From NCBI RefSeq assembly GCF_003987045.1, contig NZ_PIPZ01000002.1, forward strand, positions 531,685 to 595,684: a stretch of DNA of 64,000 nt, given 5' to 3'. The notes under the pieces are model-generated. The model worked only from the letters and a program-made list of their open reading frames with translations. It ran no database searches and was not told the DNA's origin. Positions within the stretch are counted from its first letter, which is position 1. The number at the start of each line of letters is the position of its first letter. Position numbers and translations under genes: made by a program. Shown piece by piece: positions 22,387 through 31,298 of this stretch. This DNA is from Pseudidiomarina marina (GTDB lineage Bacteria > Pseudomonadota > Gammaproteobacteria > Enterobacterales > Alteromonadaceae).

Positions 22387-22729
22387 GGTCATCGCTCCGT
22401 GTCATATCGCGCCAAATTTGGTTGAGCGCCTTGTTAATTACTTGCCATTGCTGGCGTTGCTCGTTCAAGGTCGCCATGCCCTCGTCGGTGATAGCGTAGT
22501 ACTTGCGCTTTCTATTGGAGTCACCAACAAGCCAGCGCGAGGTTAAATAGCCTTGCTTTTCGAGCCGATGAAGTAACGGGTACAACATGCCGTCAGTCCA
22601 TTGCAGCGCACCACCCGAGAGCTCTTCAACGCGTTTGACGATTTCGTATCCATAAGTCTCCCCTTCAGCAATAACACCTAAAACGATTGGTGTAGAGGAG
22701 GCTGCCATCAGATCTTTTGAGAGGTTCAT
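22367..22729 (-). CDS. PadR family transcriptional regulator
   Basis: A 120-residue winged-helix repressor. The fold shows STPIVLGVIAEGETYGYEIV, WTDGMLYPLLHRLEKQGYL and RKRKYYAITDEGM, all PadR hallmarks. An upstream in-frame start would add 29 residues of non-family sequence that cover the operator; ATG 22729 fits the family and is preferred. It is the first gene of a two-gene operon with the HAAS membrane protein. A perfect palindrome upstream is its likely operator. Confidence 0.9.
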   Translation of the reverse strand: MNLSKDLMAASSTPIVLGVIAEGETYGYEIVKRVEELSGGALQWTDGMLYPLLHRLEKQGYLTSRWLVGDSNRKRKYYAITDEGMATLNEQRQQWQVINKALNQIWRDMTRSDDHDVQFV

Positions 22730-22750
22730 AAAACTTATCCGCTTATACAT

Positions 22751-22793
22751 AGAACTGCTAGGTATAAATCTTATACCTAGAACTGTTAGGTAT
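22751..22793 (-). promoter_or_regulatory. PadR operator: perfect palindrome with flanking direct repeats
   Basis: CTAGGTATAA (22758-22767) and TTATACCTAG (22771-22780) are perfect 10-base arms around ATC. AGAACTG(C/T)TAGGTAT occurs twice (22751 and 22779), giving three AGGTAT half-sites. It lies 22-64 bases upstream of padR and about 70 bases from the yeaQ-like gene, so it could control both. Confidence 0.65.
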
Positions 22794-22864
22794 GCAAGTT
22801 TATTTATTTCTAACACCTGCTACGCTTACTAAGAACCTGTTAAAACAAGAAAAAGGAGATCATC

Positions 22865-23110
22865 ATGGGCATTTTATGGTTCTTATTGGTCGGTATCATT
22901 GCTGGATGGCTAGCCGGTACTTTAGTGAAAGGCGGCGGTTTTGGCCTAATCGGCAATATGGTTATCGGCGTGATTGGTGCAATGATAGGTGGCTTTTTGT
23001 TTAACTTTTTAGGGGTCTCCAGCGGTGGCGGTATTATCTGGAGTATTGTGGTTGCAACTATTGGTGCAGTGGTTCTGCTCTTTATTGTCAGGGCTTTTAA
23101 GAAAGCCTAG
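22865..23110 (+). CDS. GlsB/YeaQ/YmgE family membrane protein
   Basis: An 81-residue protein rich in Gly with three hydrophobic segments (LWFLLVGIIAGWLAGTLVKG, then GLIGNMVIGVIGAMIGGFLF). This is the transglycosylase-associated/YeaQ family, whose members rise under stress but whose biochemical role is unknown. AAGGAG precedes the ATG. It is divergent from padR and may share its operator. Confidence 0.9.
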   Translation: MGILWFLLVGIIAGWLAGTLVKGGGFGLIGNMVIGVIGAMIGGFLFNFLGVSSGGGIIWSIVVATIGAVVLLFIVRAFKKA

Positions 23111-23121
23111 CTACCTGAAAT

Positions 23122-23155
23122 AGCCGCGCAACGGCAATCGCTGTGCGGCTTTTCT
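23122..23155 (+). terminator. Terminator hairpin between yeaQ-like and yghU
   Basis: AGCCGCGCA pairs with TGTGCGGCT (one G-T wobble) and is followed by TTTT. It separates two convergent genes and may serve both. Confidence 0.7.
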
Positions 23156-23157
23156 GA

Positions 23158-24024
23158 TTATTTTTTCTCTAATTTATCCTGAGTTTTTAATTTAAAATCA
23201 CTGGCATCATGACGTTCATGCAACTGCTTATTTAAATCTCCCCAAGTTTTATTAACGATGCGACCGCGTTGCACAGCTGGGCGTTTGGCAATTAATTCCG
23301 CCCAACGCAGTACATTTTTGTACTTATGAGCTTCAATGAACTCGGCAGCGTCATAGACTTGATTGGTCACTAGCGCACCGTACCACGGCCAAATTGCCAT
23401 ATCAGCAATGGTGTATTCGTCACCGGCAATGTACTTATTGTTGGCGAGTTGGCGGTCTAATACATCCAGTTGGCGTTTAACTTCCATGGTGTAGCGGTTA
23501 ATCGGATACTCGTACTTTTCGGGTGCGTAAGCATAAAAATGACCGAATCCACCACCCAACAGCGGGGCACTCCCCATTTGCCAAAATAACCAATTTAATG
23601 TTTCGGTTCGTTTAGCCGGATCGTGGGGTATGAACGCATTAAATTTTTCAGCCAAATACAGCAAAATAGAACCCGATTCGAATACGCGCGTCGGTGGCTG
23701 GGTGCTCACATCGAGCAACGCAGGAATTTTTGAATTCGGATTGACCGCAACAAAACCGCTGCCGAATTGGTCCCCTTCAAGAATTTGTATCAAATGCGCA
23801 TCGTATTCAGCGTCGGTGATACCCAGTTCGAGTAGTTCCTCTAACATCACCGTCACTTTCACGCCATTGGGTGTGGCTAGCGAATAAAGTTGTAATGGAT
23901 GTTTACCTACAGGCAACTCTTTATCATGCGTTGCGCCAGCAATTGGGCGATTAATTGAGGCAAACTTACCGCCACTTTCTTGATCCCACTGCCAAACTTT
24001 TGGCGGTGTATAAGTATTCGACAT
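23158..24024 (-). CDS. yghU: Glutathione S-transferase YghU
   Basis: A 288-residue nu-class GST-like protein, the length of E. coli YghU. The N-terminal extension (YTPPKVWQWDQESGGKFASI) and NRPIAGATHDKELPVGKHPL are characteristic. The thioredoxin-like domain carries the NGVKV segment, and a helical domain follows. Family members bind two glutathiones and reduce organic hydroperoxides or disulfides. It is monocistronic. Confidence 0.93.
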   Translation of the reverse strand: MSNTYTPPKVWQWDQESGGKFASINRPIAGATHDKELPVGKHPLQLYSLATPNGVKVTVMLEELLELGITDAEYDAHLIQILEGDQFGSGFVAVNPNSKIPALLDVSTQPPTRVFESGSILLYLAEKFNAFIPHDPAKRTETLNWLFWQMGSAPLLGGGFGHFYAYAPEKYEYPINRYTMEVKRQLDVLDRQLANNKYIAGDEYTIADMAIWPWYGALVTNQVYDAAEFIEAHKYKNVLRWAELIAKRPAVQRGRIVNKTWGDLNKQLHERHDASDFKLKTQDKLEKK

Positions 24025-24113
24025 GCTCTGCTCCTTGATTCAAAATTTTTCTACATTGAGTGTAACGCATACCAGCAGGGTTTGGATTATTCGACTTTGG
24101 CATAAGGCATAGC

Positions 24114-24139
24114 AAAACGGCGCCATTAGGCGCCGTTTT
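24114..24139 (-). terminator. Bidirectional terminator hairpin
   Basis: A perfect 11-base stem AAAACGGCGCC / GGCGCCGTTTT with loop ATTA. It follows the BON-protein gene on the minus strand, with a T run in that direction. Confidence 0.88.
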
Positions 24140-24157
24140 ATGTATCAAAGATTATGT

Positions 24158-24562
24158 TTACTCTTGCACTTCAATATCATTTTCTACTGATTTCACACCT
24201 TCCACGCCCTGCGCCAGTTGCGCGGCAAGTTCCGCCTCTTCAGATGTCGCGACGACCCCACTGAGCACCACGTGGCCGTTGATGGTTTCGACGTTTATGT
24301 TGCCGGCACTCACTTGGTCGGCTTCAAATAACGCCGTTTTTACACGTGCCGTAATGGCACTGTCACTTAAAAAGTCCCCAGTGCGCTCAGCAGTTTCGCG
24401 GGTATAATCGGCTGCGTCACTCGCGGCCTGTTGGGTAGCTTCAGTGGCTTGCTCTAATGACGATTGTGCTTTTTCACGGGTATCGTCTTGCTCTTGTTGC
24501 GAACAAGCGGACAATACCAACGCTGCCAAAGATGCCAAAATCAATGCCTGCAAAGTTTTCAT
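24158..24562 (-). CDS. BON-domain lipoprotein
   Basis: A 134-residue lipoprotein. The lipobox is LSAC at about 17-20 after a hydrophobic signal. A Glu/Ala/Gln-rich helical linker follows, then one BON domain (SDSAITARVKTALFEADQ, NGHVVLSGVVATSEEAELA, VKSVENDIEV). E. coli relatives OsmY and DolP have two BON domains; this one has only one. It is probably a periplasm-facing envelope protein that binds phospholipid surfaces, by analogy with DolP. Confidence 0.88.
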   Translation of the reverse strand: MKTLQALILASLAALVLSACSQQEQDDTREKAQSSLEQATEATQQAASDAADYTRETAERTGDFLSDSAITARVKTALFEADQVSAGNINVETINGHVVLSGVVATSEEAELAAQLAQGVEGVKSVENDIEVQE

Positions 24563-24692
24563 AATGAACCTCCTGTTTTGAAGTTACATCTAAACATAGT
24601 AAAGCAAGACAAAAATTCGAGGTGGTTTACAAACCTTTTGCGATTTACACTGGAAGCATCTGCTACATTTTGCGCGAACAGGGACAAACACT

Positions 24693-25151
24693 ATGCGTAC
24701 ATTAGGAAATATTCTGTGGTTCATCTTAGGCGGCGCCATTATGGGGCTCGGCTGGTGGTTAGCAGGCTTAATTGCATTTATTACCATTGTTGGCATTCCT
24801 TGGGGACGCTCTTGTTTTGTGATTGGCATGTTCTCGTTCTTTCCGTTTGGACAAGAAGCGATTGATCGCGAAGAGTTAACGCAACGAGGTGATCTGGGTA
24901 CCGGCAGCCTTGGCTGTTTGGGTAACGTATTATGGTTCATTTTCCTCGGTTGGTGGCTCGCGCTGGGGCACCTCGTTTCAGCGATCGCCCTATTTATCAC
25001 CATCATCGGCATTCCATTCGGTATTCAGCACTTAAAACTGGCTGGCGTCGCATTATCACCAGTAGGTAAAACCATTGTCAGCAAAGAAGTTGCTGCTGCC
25101 GCGCGTATGCATAATGCCAACAGCGCCGTCTCAAAAATGCGAGAGAAATAA
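24693..25151 (+). CDS. YccF domain-containing inner membrane protein
   Basis: A 152-residue protein with two YccF repeats, each starting with GN(I/V)LWFI. Both carry the ITI(V/I)GIP(W/F)G turn (FITIVGIPWGRSCF, FITIIGIPFGIQHL). The length matches E. coli YccF (148). Function is unknown. It lies 1 base before the reductase gene, so the two form an operon. Confidence 0.9.
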   Translation: MRTLGNILWFILGGAIMGLGWWLAGLIAFITIVGIPWGRSCFVIGMFSFFPFGQEAIDREELTQRGDLGTGSLGCLGNVLWFIFLGWWLALGHLVSAIALFITIIGIPFGIQHLKLAGVALSPVGKTIVSKEVAAAARMHNANSAVSKMREK

Positions 25152-25152
25152 T

Positions 25153-26187
25153 ATGAAATGGATGATTTATGGTGCCAATGGTTACACCGGCACATTGATG
25201 GCAAAACATGCCAAATCACTCGGGCTAACCCCGGTCCTTGCGGGACGCAAAAGCGAGGCCATTCATCGTCTTGCCGGTGAGCTCGAGTTGCCGTCGGTGG
25301 TTGTTGATTTAACCGATACTCAAGCACTGCAACAGGCCTTGGCAGAAATTGATGTGGTAGTGCATTGTGCGGGCCCATTTGAAATAACCGCAGCACCAAT
25401 GATTGAAGCTTGCCTCGCCACCAAAACGCATTATACCGATATCACCGGCGAGTTAAGTGTATTTGAGTATGCGCACGCGCAACATCAACGTGCTGTGGAT
25501 GCAGGTGTGGTGTTATGTCCGGGCGTGGGTTTTGACGTTATTCCTACCGATTGCGTGGCGGCAAAACTCAAACAAAAGCTAGCGGATGCGACATCTCTGA
25601 CATTAGGTTTCGATTCTGCATCGCGGATGAGCCGCGGCACGGCAAAAACCAGTGTTCGCCGTTTAGGTGACGGCGGTGCGGTTCGCCAAGATGGCAAAAT
25701 CATCAGTGTGCCATTGGCTTATCACACGCGCCATATTGATTTTGGCAATGGTGAGAAGTTCGCCATGACGATTCCTTGGGGCGATGTTTCGACGGCCTAC
25801 TACACCAGCGGTATTCCAAACATTGAGGTTTATATTCCGGCTTCACCAAAGCTTGTCAAAAAACTAAAACGTTTGAATTGGTTCCGTTGGTTGCTGCGTT
25901 TTGAATGGATGAAAAATTTTCTTGCGAAGAAAATTGATCAGCAACCACCTGGGCCAAGCGAGAAGCAACTTGAACAAGCGATTACCTATGTATGGGGTGA
26001 GGCGCGAAATGATAAAGGTGATGTCGAGACATTACGTATAAAAGTCATGAACGGTTATAAACTGACGAGTCGCGGCGGCGTAGACGTGGCGCAATTTATA
26101 TTGAACCATCAACCTCAAGGTGGTTATTACACACCGTCTTTATTGTGCGGTTCTGAGTTGGTGGAGAAGTATTATGTGGATGCGTAA
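25153..26187 (+). CDS. Saccharopine dehydrogenase-like NAD(P)-binding protein
   Basis: A 344-residue protein with an N-terminal Rossmann fold (MIYGANGYTGTLMAKHAKSL; GxxGxxG) and DVVVHCAGPFE, ending the nucleotide domain near 110. The group includes trans-acting enoyl reductases and uncharacterised oxidoreductases; the substrate cannot be read. ATG 25153 is taken; an upstream in-frame start at 25075 lies inside yccF and lacks family sequence. It overlaps the pldA start by 14 bases. Confidence 0.85.
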   Translation: MKWMIYGANGYTGTLMAKHAKSLGLTPVLAGRKSEAIHRLAGELELPSVVVDLTDTQALQQALAEIDVVVHCAGPFEITAAPMIEACLATKTHYTDITGELSVFEYAHAQHQRAVDAGVVLCPGVGFDVIPTDCVAAKLKQKLADATSLTLGFDSASRMSRGTAKTSVRRLGDGGAVRQDGKIISVPLAYHTRHIDFGNGEKFAMTIPWGDVSTAYYTSGIPNIEVYIPASPKLVKKLKRLNWFRWLLRFEWMKNFLAKKIDQQPPGPSEKQLEQAITYVWGEARNDKGDVETLRIKVMNGYKLTSRGGVDVAQFILNHQPQGGYYTPSLLCGSELVEKYYVDA

Positions 26188-27112
26188 AGGGAGTATTCTG
26201 GCGTTACTTGTGATGATGCCTTTGGCTTACGGACAAGATGTGGCAGAAGCCGAAAAAGAACTCGATATTAATGCCGAAGAGTTCAAGAAAATTGACCTGA
26301 TTGGCCGCTTTTGGGAGCTTGGTGAAGATCAGAAACGCGGTATATTTGAACTTCGTACATTTCAACCAAATTTCATTCTCCCAGTTCACCACAGTTCCGA
26401 TATCAACACTCAACCAAGCTCGCCTTCGCGCGGTGCTGGAACGCCATTAGAAAGTCACAAACCGAACGAGGTGAAGCTGCAGTTGTCACTGCGTACCAAG
26501 TTGCTTGAAGATGTATTATTAGACGGTGACTTGTGGGTCGCCTACTCGCAAACATCACTATGGCAAGCGTGGAACTCAGAAGATTCCTCACCGTTTCGCA
26601 GTACCAATTACAGGCCTGAAGTATTTTATATATTACCTTGGCAGGATAACTGGGATTTCCTGCCAGGTGATGCTCGAGTGCGTTTTGCAAAAGCCGGTTT
26701 AGCTCATGAATCAAACGGTCAACGGGAACCCGATTCGCGCAGCTGGAACTATATTTATTTCGGCGGTGCTGCTGAGTGGGGACCGGTGATTTGGGAAACC
26801 ACTTGGAAGCAACGGATTAATGAAACTGGCGAAGACGATGATAATCCAGATTTGGTGCGCTACCGAGGTAACTTTGAAAATCGTTTCTCATGGCGCAGTT
26901 CACTGAGTACTTATAGTTTGACGCGAACGACCCGAGAGCTTTCGTGGGACAAAGGGTCATGGCAACTTGATTTCACCCATCCAGTGAATTCAAGCAAGCC
27001 TGATGGGCTTCGCTTCTATATTCAGTTCTTTTCTGGCTACGGTGAAACATTACTTGACTATAATCATCGTCAGAACCGAATTGGCTTTGGATTCTTGCTA
27101 TTGAACATCTAA
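26174..27112 (+). CDS. pldA: Outer membrane phospholipase A1 (OMPLA)
   Basis: A 312-residue beta-barrel lipase with a signal peptide ending PLAYG. The active site is intact: His178 and Ser180 in AHESNGQ and Asn192 in SRSWNY. The His-to-Asn spacing (14) equals that of E. coli His142-Asn156. The upstream strand motif YSQTSLWQAWN and NYRPEVFY are also conserved. The enzyme hydrolyses surface phospholipids when outer-membrane asymmetry fails. It starts inside the previous gene (ATG 26174 or 26180), suggesting coupled translation. Confidence 0.93.
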   Translation: MWMRKGSILALLVMMPLAYGQDVAEAEKELDINAEEFKKIDLIGRFWELGEDQKRGIFELRTFQPNFILPVHHSSDINTQPSSPSRGAGTPLESHKPNEVKLQLSLRTKLLEDVLLDGDLWVAYSQTSLWQAWNSEDSSPFRSTNYRPEVFYILPWQDNWDFLPGDARVRFAKAGLAHESNGQREPDSRSWNYIYFGGAAEWGPVIWETTWKQRINETGEDDDNPDLVRYRGNFENRFSWRSSLSTYSLTRTTRELSWDKGSWQLDFTHPVNSSKPDGLRFYIQFFSGYGETLLDYNHRQNRIGFGFLLLNI

Positions 27113-27126
27113 AAATGGCGTAAATC

Positions 27127-27603
27127 ATGACTGATAATTACTTGTTGAAGCTTTACCATAAAACATTGAAGTACCCATTTGGGCGCGCATTGTTTTCGCG
27201 CATGTTTGCCGCAAAAGCACCTTACTTTAAAACCATTAAGCCGACCATTGAAGTGTTAGAGCCGAATCACTGCGTGCTGACATTTAGAAAACGTAAGGCG
27301 GTGGCGAATCATATTGGTACCGTGCATGCCATAGCACTGTGTAATGGTTTAGAAATGGCGATGGGAGCATTAGCGGAGGCAACTATTCCAAAGCATTTGC
27401 GTTGGATTCCAAAAGGTATGCAGGTGAACTATACCGCGAAAGCCGACAGTGACATTCGAATTGTTGCGAAAAGCGATCCGGCCGCTTGGCAAGTTGGTGA
27501 TTTACCGGTATCCGTGCAAGGCTTTCGAGCCGACGGGACCATGGTGATTGAAGGCACGATCACGATTTACGTTTCAGAAAAGCCGGCGAAGAAACAAGCC
27601 TAA
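27127..27603 (+). CDS. Hotdog-fold protein, DUF4442/thioesterase-like
   Basis: A 158-residue single hotdog domain. The helix segment NHIGTVHAIALCNGLEMAMGA and the strand MQVNYTAKADSDIRIVAKSD fit DUF4442/acyl-CoA thioesterase relatives. The substrate is unknown. It follows pldA by 14 bases and is probably co-transcribed; a lipid-related job is an inference from that context. It overlaps the convergent ChaC-like gene by 4 bases. Confidence 0.8.
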   Translation: MTDNYLLKLYHKTLKYPFGRALFSRMFAAKAPYFKTIKPTIEVLEPNHCVLTFRKRKAVANHIGTVHAIALCNGLEMAMGALAEATIPKHLRWIPKGMQVNYTAKADSDIRIVAKSDPAAWQVGDLPVSVQGFRADGTMVIEGTITIYVSEKPAKKQA

Positions 27604-28166
27604 ACCTGTTCTTTTAGCGCCGCCTCAATGGCGAATACATGGTCATCGTGTTCGCCTAATTCTCGCAAGGCATCAGCCAGTTTGAGTAAATACTCGTCAT
27701 TTGGGCCTCTCGGCCCTTCTGAACGTGCAATATGCGCTGCAATTTCCGTTTCCGGTGCTTCGCCTAAAAAGGCTTCGTTATCTGGGCCGGCTACATAGAC
27801 TAAGCCGCTGACCGAACCTGAGCCGTCCAACCACTCGAACTCGGTGAAAATGCGCAAGTAACCATTTTTTTCCCGATGATCAAGGTGGGCGAACACATCG
27901 GGCGTGACTTCATAGGCCATACCGGCGCATACTGCGTCTGGCGTTTCAATTAATGTCGCAACGCGGCCCGGTGCCTCAGGGGTGCCACGATGATCATGAG
28001 AACCTTGCCAAAAGCGCCGTAACCAGCCATGAATTTTTGCAGGGCGGCGTTGTATGTATGGGAAATCCGCTTTATAAATCAGTGAGCCATAGCCAAATAA
28101 CCAGACCGACTCAAGGTGGTCTAGTGGCTGACGTTGTTGATTCAGTGCAATGGTATTGTGCGACAT
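27600..28166 (-). CDS. ChaC-like gamma-glutamylcyclotransferase
   Basis: A 188-residue protein with WLFGYGSLIYK (substrate loop, residues 23-33) and the catalytic Glu in LDHREKNGY. ChaC enzymes cleave glutathione to 5-oxoproline and Cys-Gly. The motif variant (REKNGY for REKGGY) is within family range. It is a single-gene unit on the minus strand, divergent from the methyltransferase. Confidence 0.88.
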   Translation of the reverse strand: MSHNTIALNQQRQPLDHLESVWLFGYGSLIYKADFPYIQRRPAKIHGWLRRFWQGSHDHRGTPEAPGRVATLIETPDAVCAGMAYEVTPDVFAHLDHREKNGYLRIFTEFEWLDGSGSVSGLVYVAGPDNEAFLGEAPETEIAAHIARSEGPRGPNDEYLLKLADALRELGEHDDHVFAIEAALKEQV

Positions 28167-28213
28167 AACAATGCGAATTTTATCAAATTTGACAGCGAAT
28201 AAGGAGTGCTAAC

Positions 28214-28675
28214 ATGCGCTCATTAGAATTAAAAATACCACCCGTGATTATCGTGCTTGTGATTGCGGGGCTGATGGCACTGACGTCTCGTTTATTGCCG
28301 ATGGACCCGTGGCATTTTACCGATGCCAAAGCGCTTGCATTTGCTCTTGTCACAGCTGGCGCATTTATTGCCGTAGCAGGTGTGATTGCGTTTCGCCAAG
28401 CGAAAACCACCGCTAACCCGATGAATCCAGATGCCGCTAGCAGTTTGGTGATCAATGGCATTTATCGATTTACACGTAATCCAATGTATTTGGGTTTTCT
28501 ATTGGCACTTGCTGGTTGGGGCGTGTGGCTAGCGAATTTGCCAGCAATATTTTGGTTAATCATCTATATTTTATACATAAACCAGTTTCAAATTATTCCA
28601 GAAGAGCGCATTCTTGAGGAAAAATTCGGCGATGATTTTATCGCCTATCGAAAACAGGTTCGGCGCTGGTTTTAA
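28214..28675 (+). CDS. Isoprenylcysteine methyltransferase-like membrane protein
   Basis: A 153-residue protein with four hydrophobic segments. The SAM-site motif GIYRFTRNPMYLGFLLALAG and the C-terminal EERILEEKFGDDFIAYRKQV are typical of the ICMT/PEMT-like family. No bacterial prenyl-protein target is known for these proteins, so the substrate is open. Confidence 0.87.
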   Translation: MRSLELKIPPVIIVLVIAGLMALTSRLLPMDPWHFTDAKALAFALVTAGAFIAVAGVIAFRQAKTTANPMNPDAASSLVINGIYRFTRNPMYLGFLLALAGWGVWLANLPAIFWLIIYILYINQFQIIPEERILEEKFGDDFIAYRKQVRRWF

Positions 28676-28727
28676 TTAAAAATCACTGCTATACCTTTAA
28701 CTTAATTCATAAAATAAGGTTAATTGC

Positions 28728-31292
28728 TTGCGAAATTTTTGGGGATTTTGTCTTGCGATTATTGCTAGCCTCGCAGTTGCACAGACGGCGGTTGCACAAC
28801 CATTGACATTGCGTGTTGGAGTGTATGAAAACCCTCCAAAACTATTGCTCAACAACGGGCAAGTTTCCGGAATCTTTGGTGATTTAATCCTGCAGATAGC
28901 GAGCCAAGAGGGTTGGCGGATTGAAGCCGTACCCTGTACTTGGAATGAGTGTCTACAGTTCTTGCAACGCGGCGATATCGATTTAATGCCTGATGTTGCC
29001 TTGAATACTGAGCGCGACGAAACCTTGTTGTTTCATGAAACGCCTTTCTTGCACTCTTGGTCACAGCTTTATGGCAAGCGCACATTGAAAGTCACTACCT
29101 TGTTAGATTTAGACAAGGTGCGAATAGCTGTGCTCGAGAACTCCATTCAAGAAAGCTATTTGTCGGATATCACCCAAAACTTCGGACTTGATGTCACCTT
29201 AATTCCCGTCTCTTCGTTTGATGAGGGCTTTCAGGCTGTTCTAACTAATCGCGCCGAAGCGGTAGCAGCGAATCACCTATATGGCGATATTAAAGCACGT
29301 GATTTAGGCTTAGAGCCGACGCCAGTGATGTTTCAGCCAGCCCGTCTGTTTGTTGTGGCATCACAACCCGAAATGCAGCCTATTCTCAACACGATTGACG
29401 TTTACTTGCAGACGTGGCAACAAGATCCGCAATCGCCATTGTATGTTACGTTGAAAAAATGGCGGGCGAATATTGGCGATGCTGAACCGTTTCCGTGGGC
29501 TCTTGTTATTGGTCTTATCAGTGCTTTGCTCCTGGTTGTTGGCGTTTCGTTGCTCTTGCGTAAACGGATAAAACAACGCACGTTAGAGCTAGTACATAGC
29601 GAGCTCAAGCTCAATACCATTCTCGATTCGGTTGAAGCTTATATCTTCATCAAAGATCGCGAACTGCGCTACCAATATGCAAATAAGAAAGTTTGTGATT
29701 ATTTAGGAACGACACCGAAACAAATCATTGGCCAAACCGATGCGATGTTCTTTGATGCGGAAACTTGTGCGCATTTGCGTGAAAACGACCTTCGTGTAAT
29801 TGAAGAAGGGCTTCGTGTGTCGGATGAGGAAGATAATGTAACCAAAAACGGTGACATTCGTCATTTTTTATCTGTGAAAATACCATTGCAGGATGCACAA
29901 GGGAAAATTTATGCCTTATGCGGTATTTCCACCGATATCACCGAACATATTCATATTAAAGAATCACTCAATCAGCTTGAGTATTATGACAGCACCACCG
30001 GTCTCGCGAACCGGAAATTGCTATTACAAAACCTCGAGCATGCAGTGACGAGTGCACAACGTACAGGCTACGAAGGCGCATTGGTTGCGATTGATCTTAC
30101 TCACTTCACCATCATTAATGAAACCTTTGGCCATGTTGCAGGCGATAAGCTTCTCCAAGAAGTTGCACAGCGTATACGGGCGCGTATTGATGAAACGGAT
30201 ACAGCAGCACGTTTAGGTTCCGATGATTTTTTGGTGATTTTAGAAGATATAAGTCAAGATCCGGATCAGGCCGTCATGGCGGTGCGCAATTGGGCTCGGG
30301 AGGTTCTTGACTCTCTGGCACAGCCATACGAACTTGGTGATATTAAGCATTCAACCACGGCGAGTATTGGTATCACCATGTTTTCTGATAACCCTGACAA
30401 TGTTGCTGGGTTATTGAAAAGTGCAGATCTCGCAATTTCGGAAGCCAAAGCGCAGGGCGGCGGGTCCATTCGTTTCTTTAACCCCACCATGCAAGAAACC
30501 ATTAGTCGGCGAATGTTGATTGAATCTGCACTGCGCCGCGCGGTTCAGCATCAAGAGTTGGAAGTTTATTTACAACCACAGGTGAACGAGCACGGTGAAG
30601 TGATTGCGGGCGAATTGCTGTTACGCTGGACAGATCCTGATTTAGGTGCGATTTGTCCTGCTGAGTTTATTCCGATTGCCGAGGCAAGCGGTTTAATTAT
30701 TCCTATCGGAACTTGGGTGATTGAGCAGGCCTGTCGTACGTTACGTGATTGGCAACAGATCGATGCACTTAAGCATATTCCGTTAGCCGTAAACATTAGT
30801 CCGCACCAATTCCGTCACGGCGGTTTTGTGGCTCAAGTTGAACACTGTTTACGTGAAGCGCATCTTCCAGAAGGGCTACTAGAACTTGAAATAACGGAAG
30901 GAATGCTAATCGACAATATTGATGCCACAGTGAAGCGGATGTGCAAACTCGGCGATCTTGGTGTTCGCTTTTCATTGGATGACTTCGGAACGGGTTATGC
31001 GTCGTTAGCGTACTTGAAGAAATTACCGTTGTATCAGTTAAAAATCGATCAGTCATTTGTACGCGATATGCTCAGTGATGCAAATGACGAAGTGATTACC
31101 AAAACCATTATTGGCTTGGCAGAAAACCTGAATTTCTCAGTGATTGCCGAGGGCGTCGAAACCGTGAAGCAACTCGAGCACTTGAAGGTGCTCGGTTGTA
31201 AAAAATTCCAAGGTTATTTGTTTGGCAAGCCGGCGCCCATAATTGAGTGGCAACAACGATTAATGGCGAGCTCCACGGTTACTATTGAATAA
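28728..31292 (+). CDS. Periplasmic-binding-domain, PAS, GGDEF and EAL signalling protein
   Basis: An 854-residue membrane protein. It starts with a signal sequence (1-24) and a periplasmic amino-acid-type binding domain (25-250: LRVGVYENPPKLL, RGDIDLMPDVALNTERDE). One membrane helix follows (256-277), then PAS (about 292-410), GGDEF (418-585) and EAL (595-850). The GGDEF signature is GSDDF (497-501), probably inactive or GTP-sensing. In EAL, the catalytic Glu is kept (ELL at 629-631), as are AVNISPHQF, ITEGM, DDFGTG and AEGVET, so c-di-GMP phosphodiesterase activity is likely. Start TTG 28728 with AAGG upstream. The ligand is unknown. Confidence 0.9.
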   Translation: MRNFWGFCLAIIASLAVAQTAVAQPLTLRVGVYENPPKLLLNNGQVSGIFGDLILQIASQEGWRIEAVPCTWNECLQFLQRGDIDLMPDVALNTERDETLLFHETPFLHSWSQLYGKRTLKVTTLLDLDKVRIAVLENSIQESYLSDITQNFGLDVTLIPVSSFDEGFQAVLTNRAEAVAANHLYGDIKARDLGLEPTPVMFQPARLFVVASQPEMQPILNTIDVYLQTWQQDPQSPLYVTLKKWRANIGDAEPFPWALVIGLISALLLVVGVSLLLRKRIKQRTLELVHSELKLNTILDSVEAYIFIKDRELRYQYANKKVCDYLGTTPKQIIGQTDAMFFDAETCAHLRENDLRVIEEGLRVSDEEDNVTKNGDIRHFLSVKIPLQDAQGKIYALCGISTDITEHIHIKESLNQLEYYDSTTGLANRKLLLQNLEHAVTSAQRTGYEGALVAIDLTHFTIINETFGHVAGDKLLQEVAQRIRARIDETDTAARLGSDDFLVILEDISQDPDQAVMAVRNWAREVLDSLAQPYELGDIKHSTTASIGITMFSDNPDNVAGLLKSADLAISEAKAQGGGSIRFFNPTMQETISRRMLIESALRRAVQHQELEVYLQPQVNEHGEVIAGELLLRWTDPDLGAICPAEFIPIAEASGLIIPIGTWVIEQACRTLRDWQQIDALKHIPLAVNISPHQFRHGGFVAQVEHCLREAHLPEGLLELEITEGMLIDNIDATVKRMCKLGDLGVRFSLDDFGTGYASLAYLKKLPLYQLKIDQSFVRDMLSDANDEVITKTIIGLAENLNFSVIAEGVETVKQLEHLKVLGCKKFQGYLFGKPAPIIEWQQRLMASSTVTIE

Positions 31293-31298
31293 ACGTCA

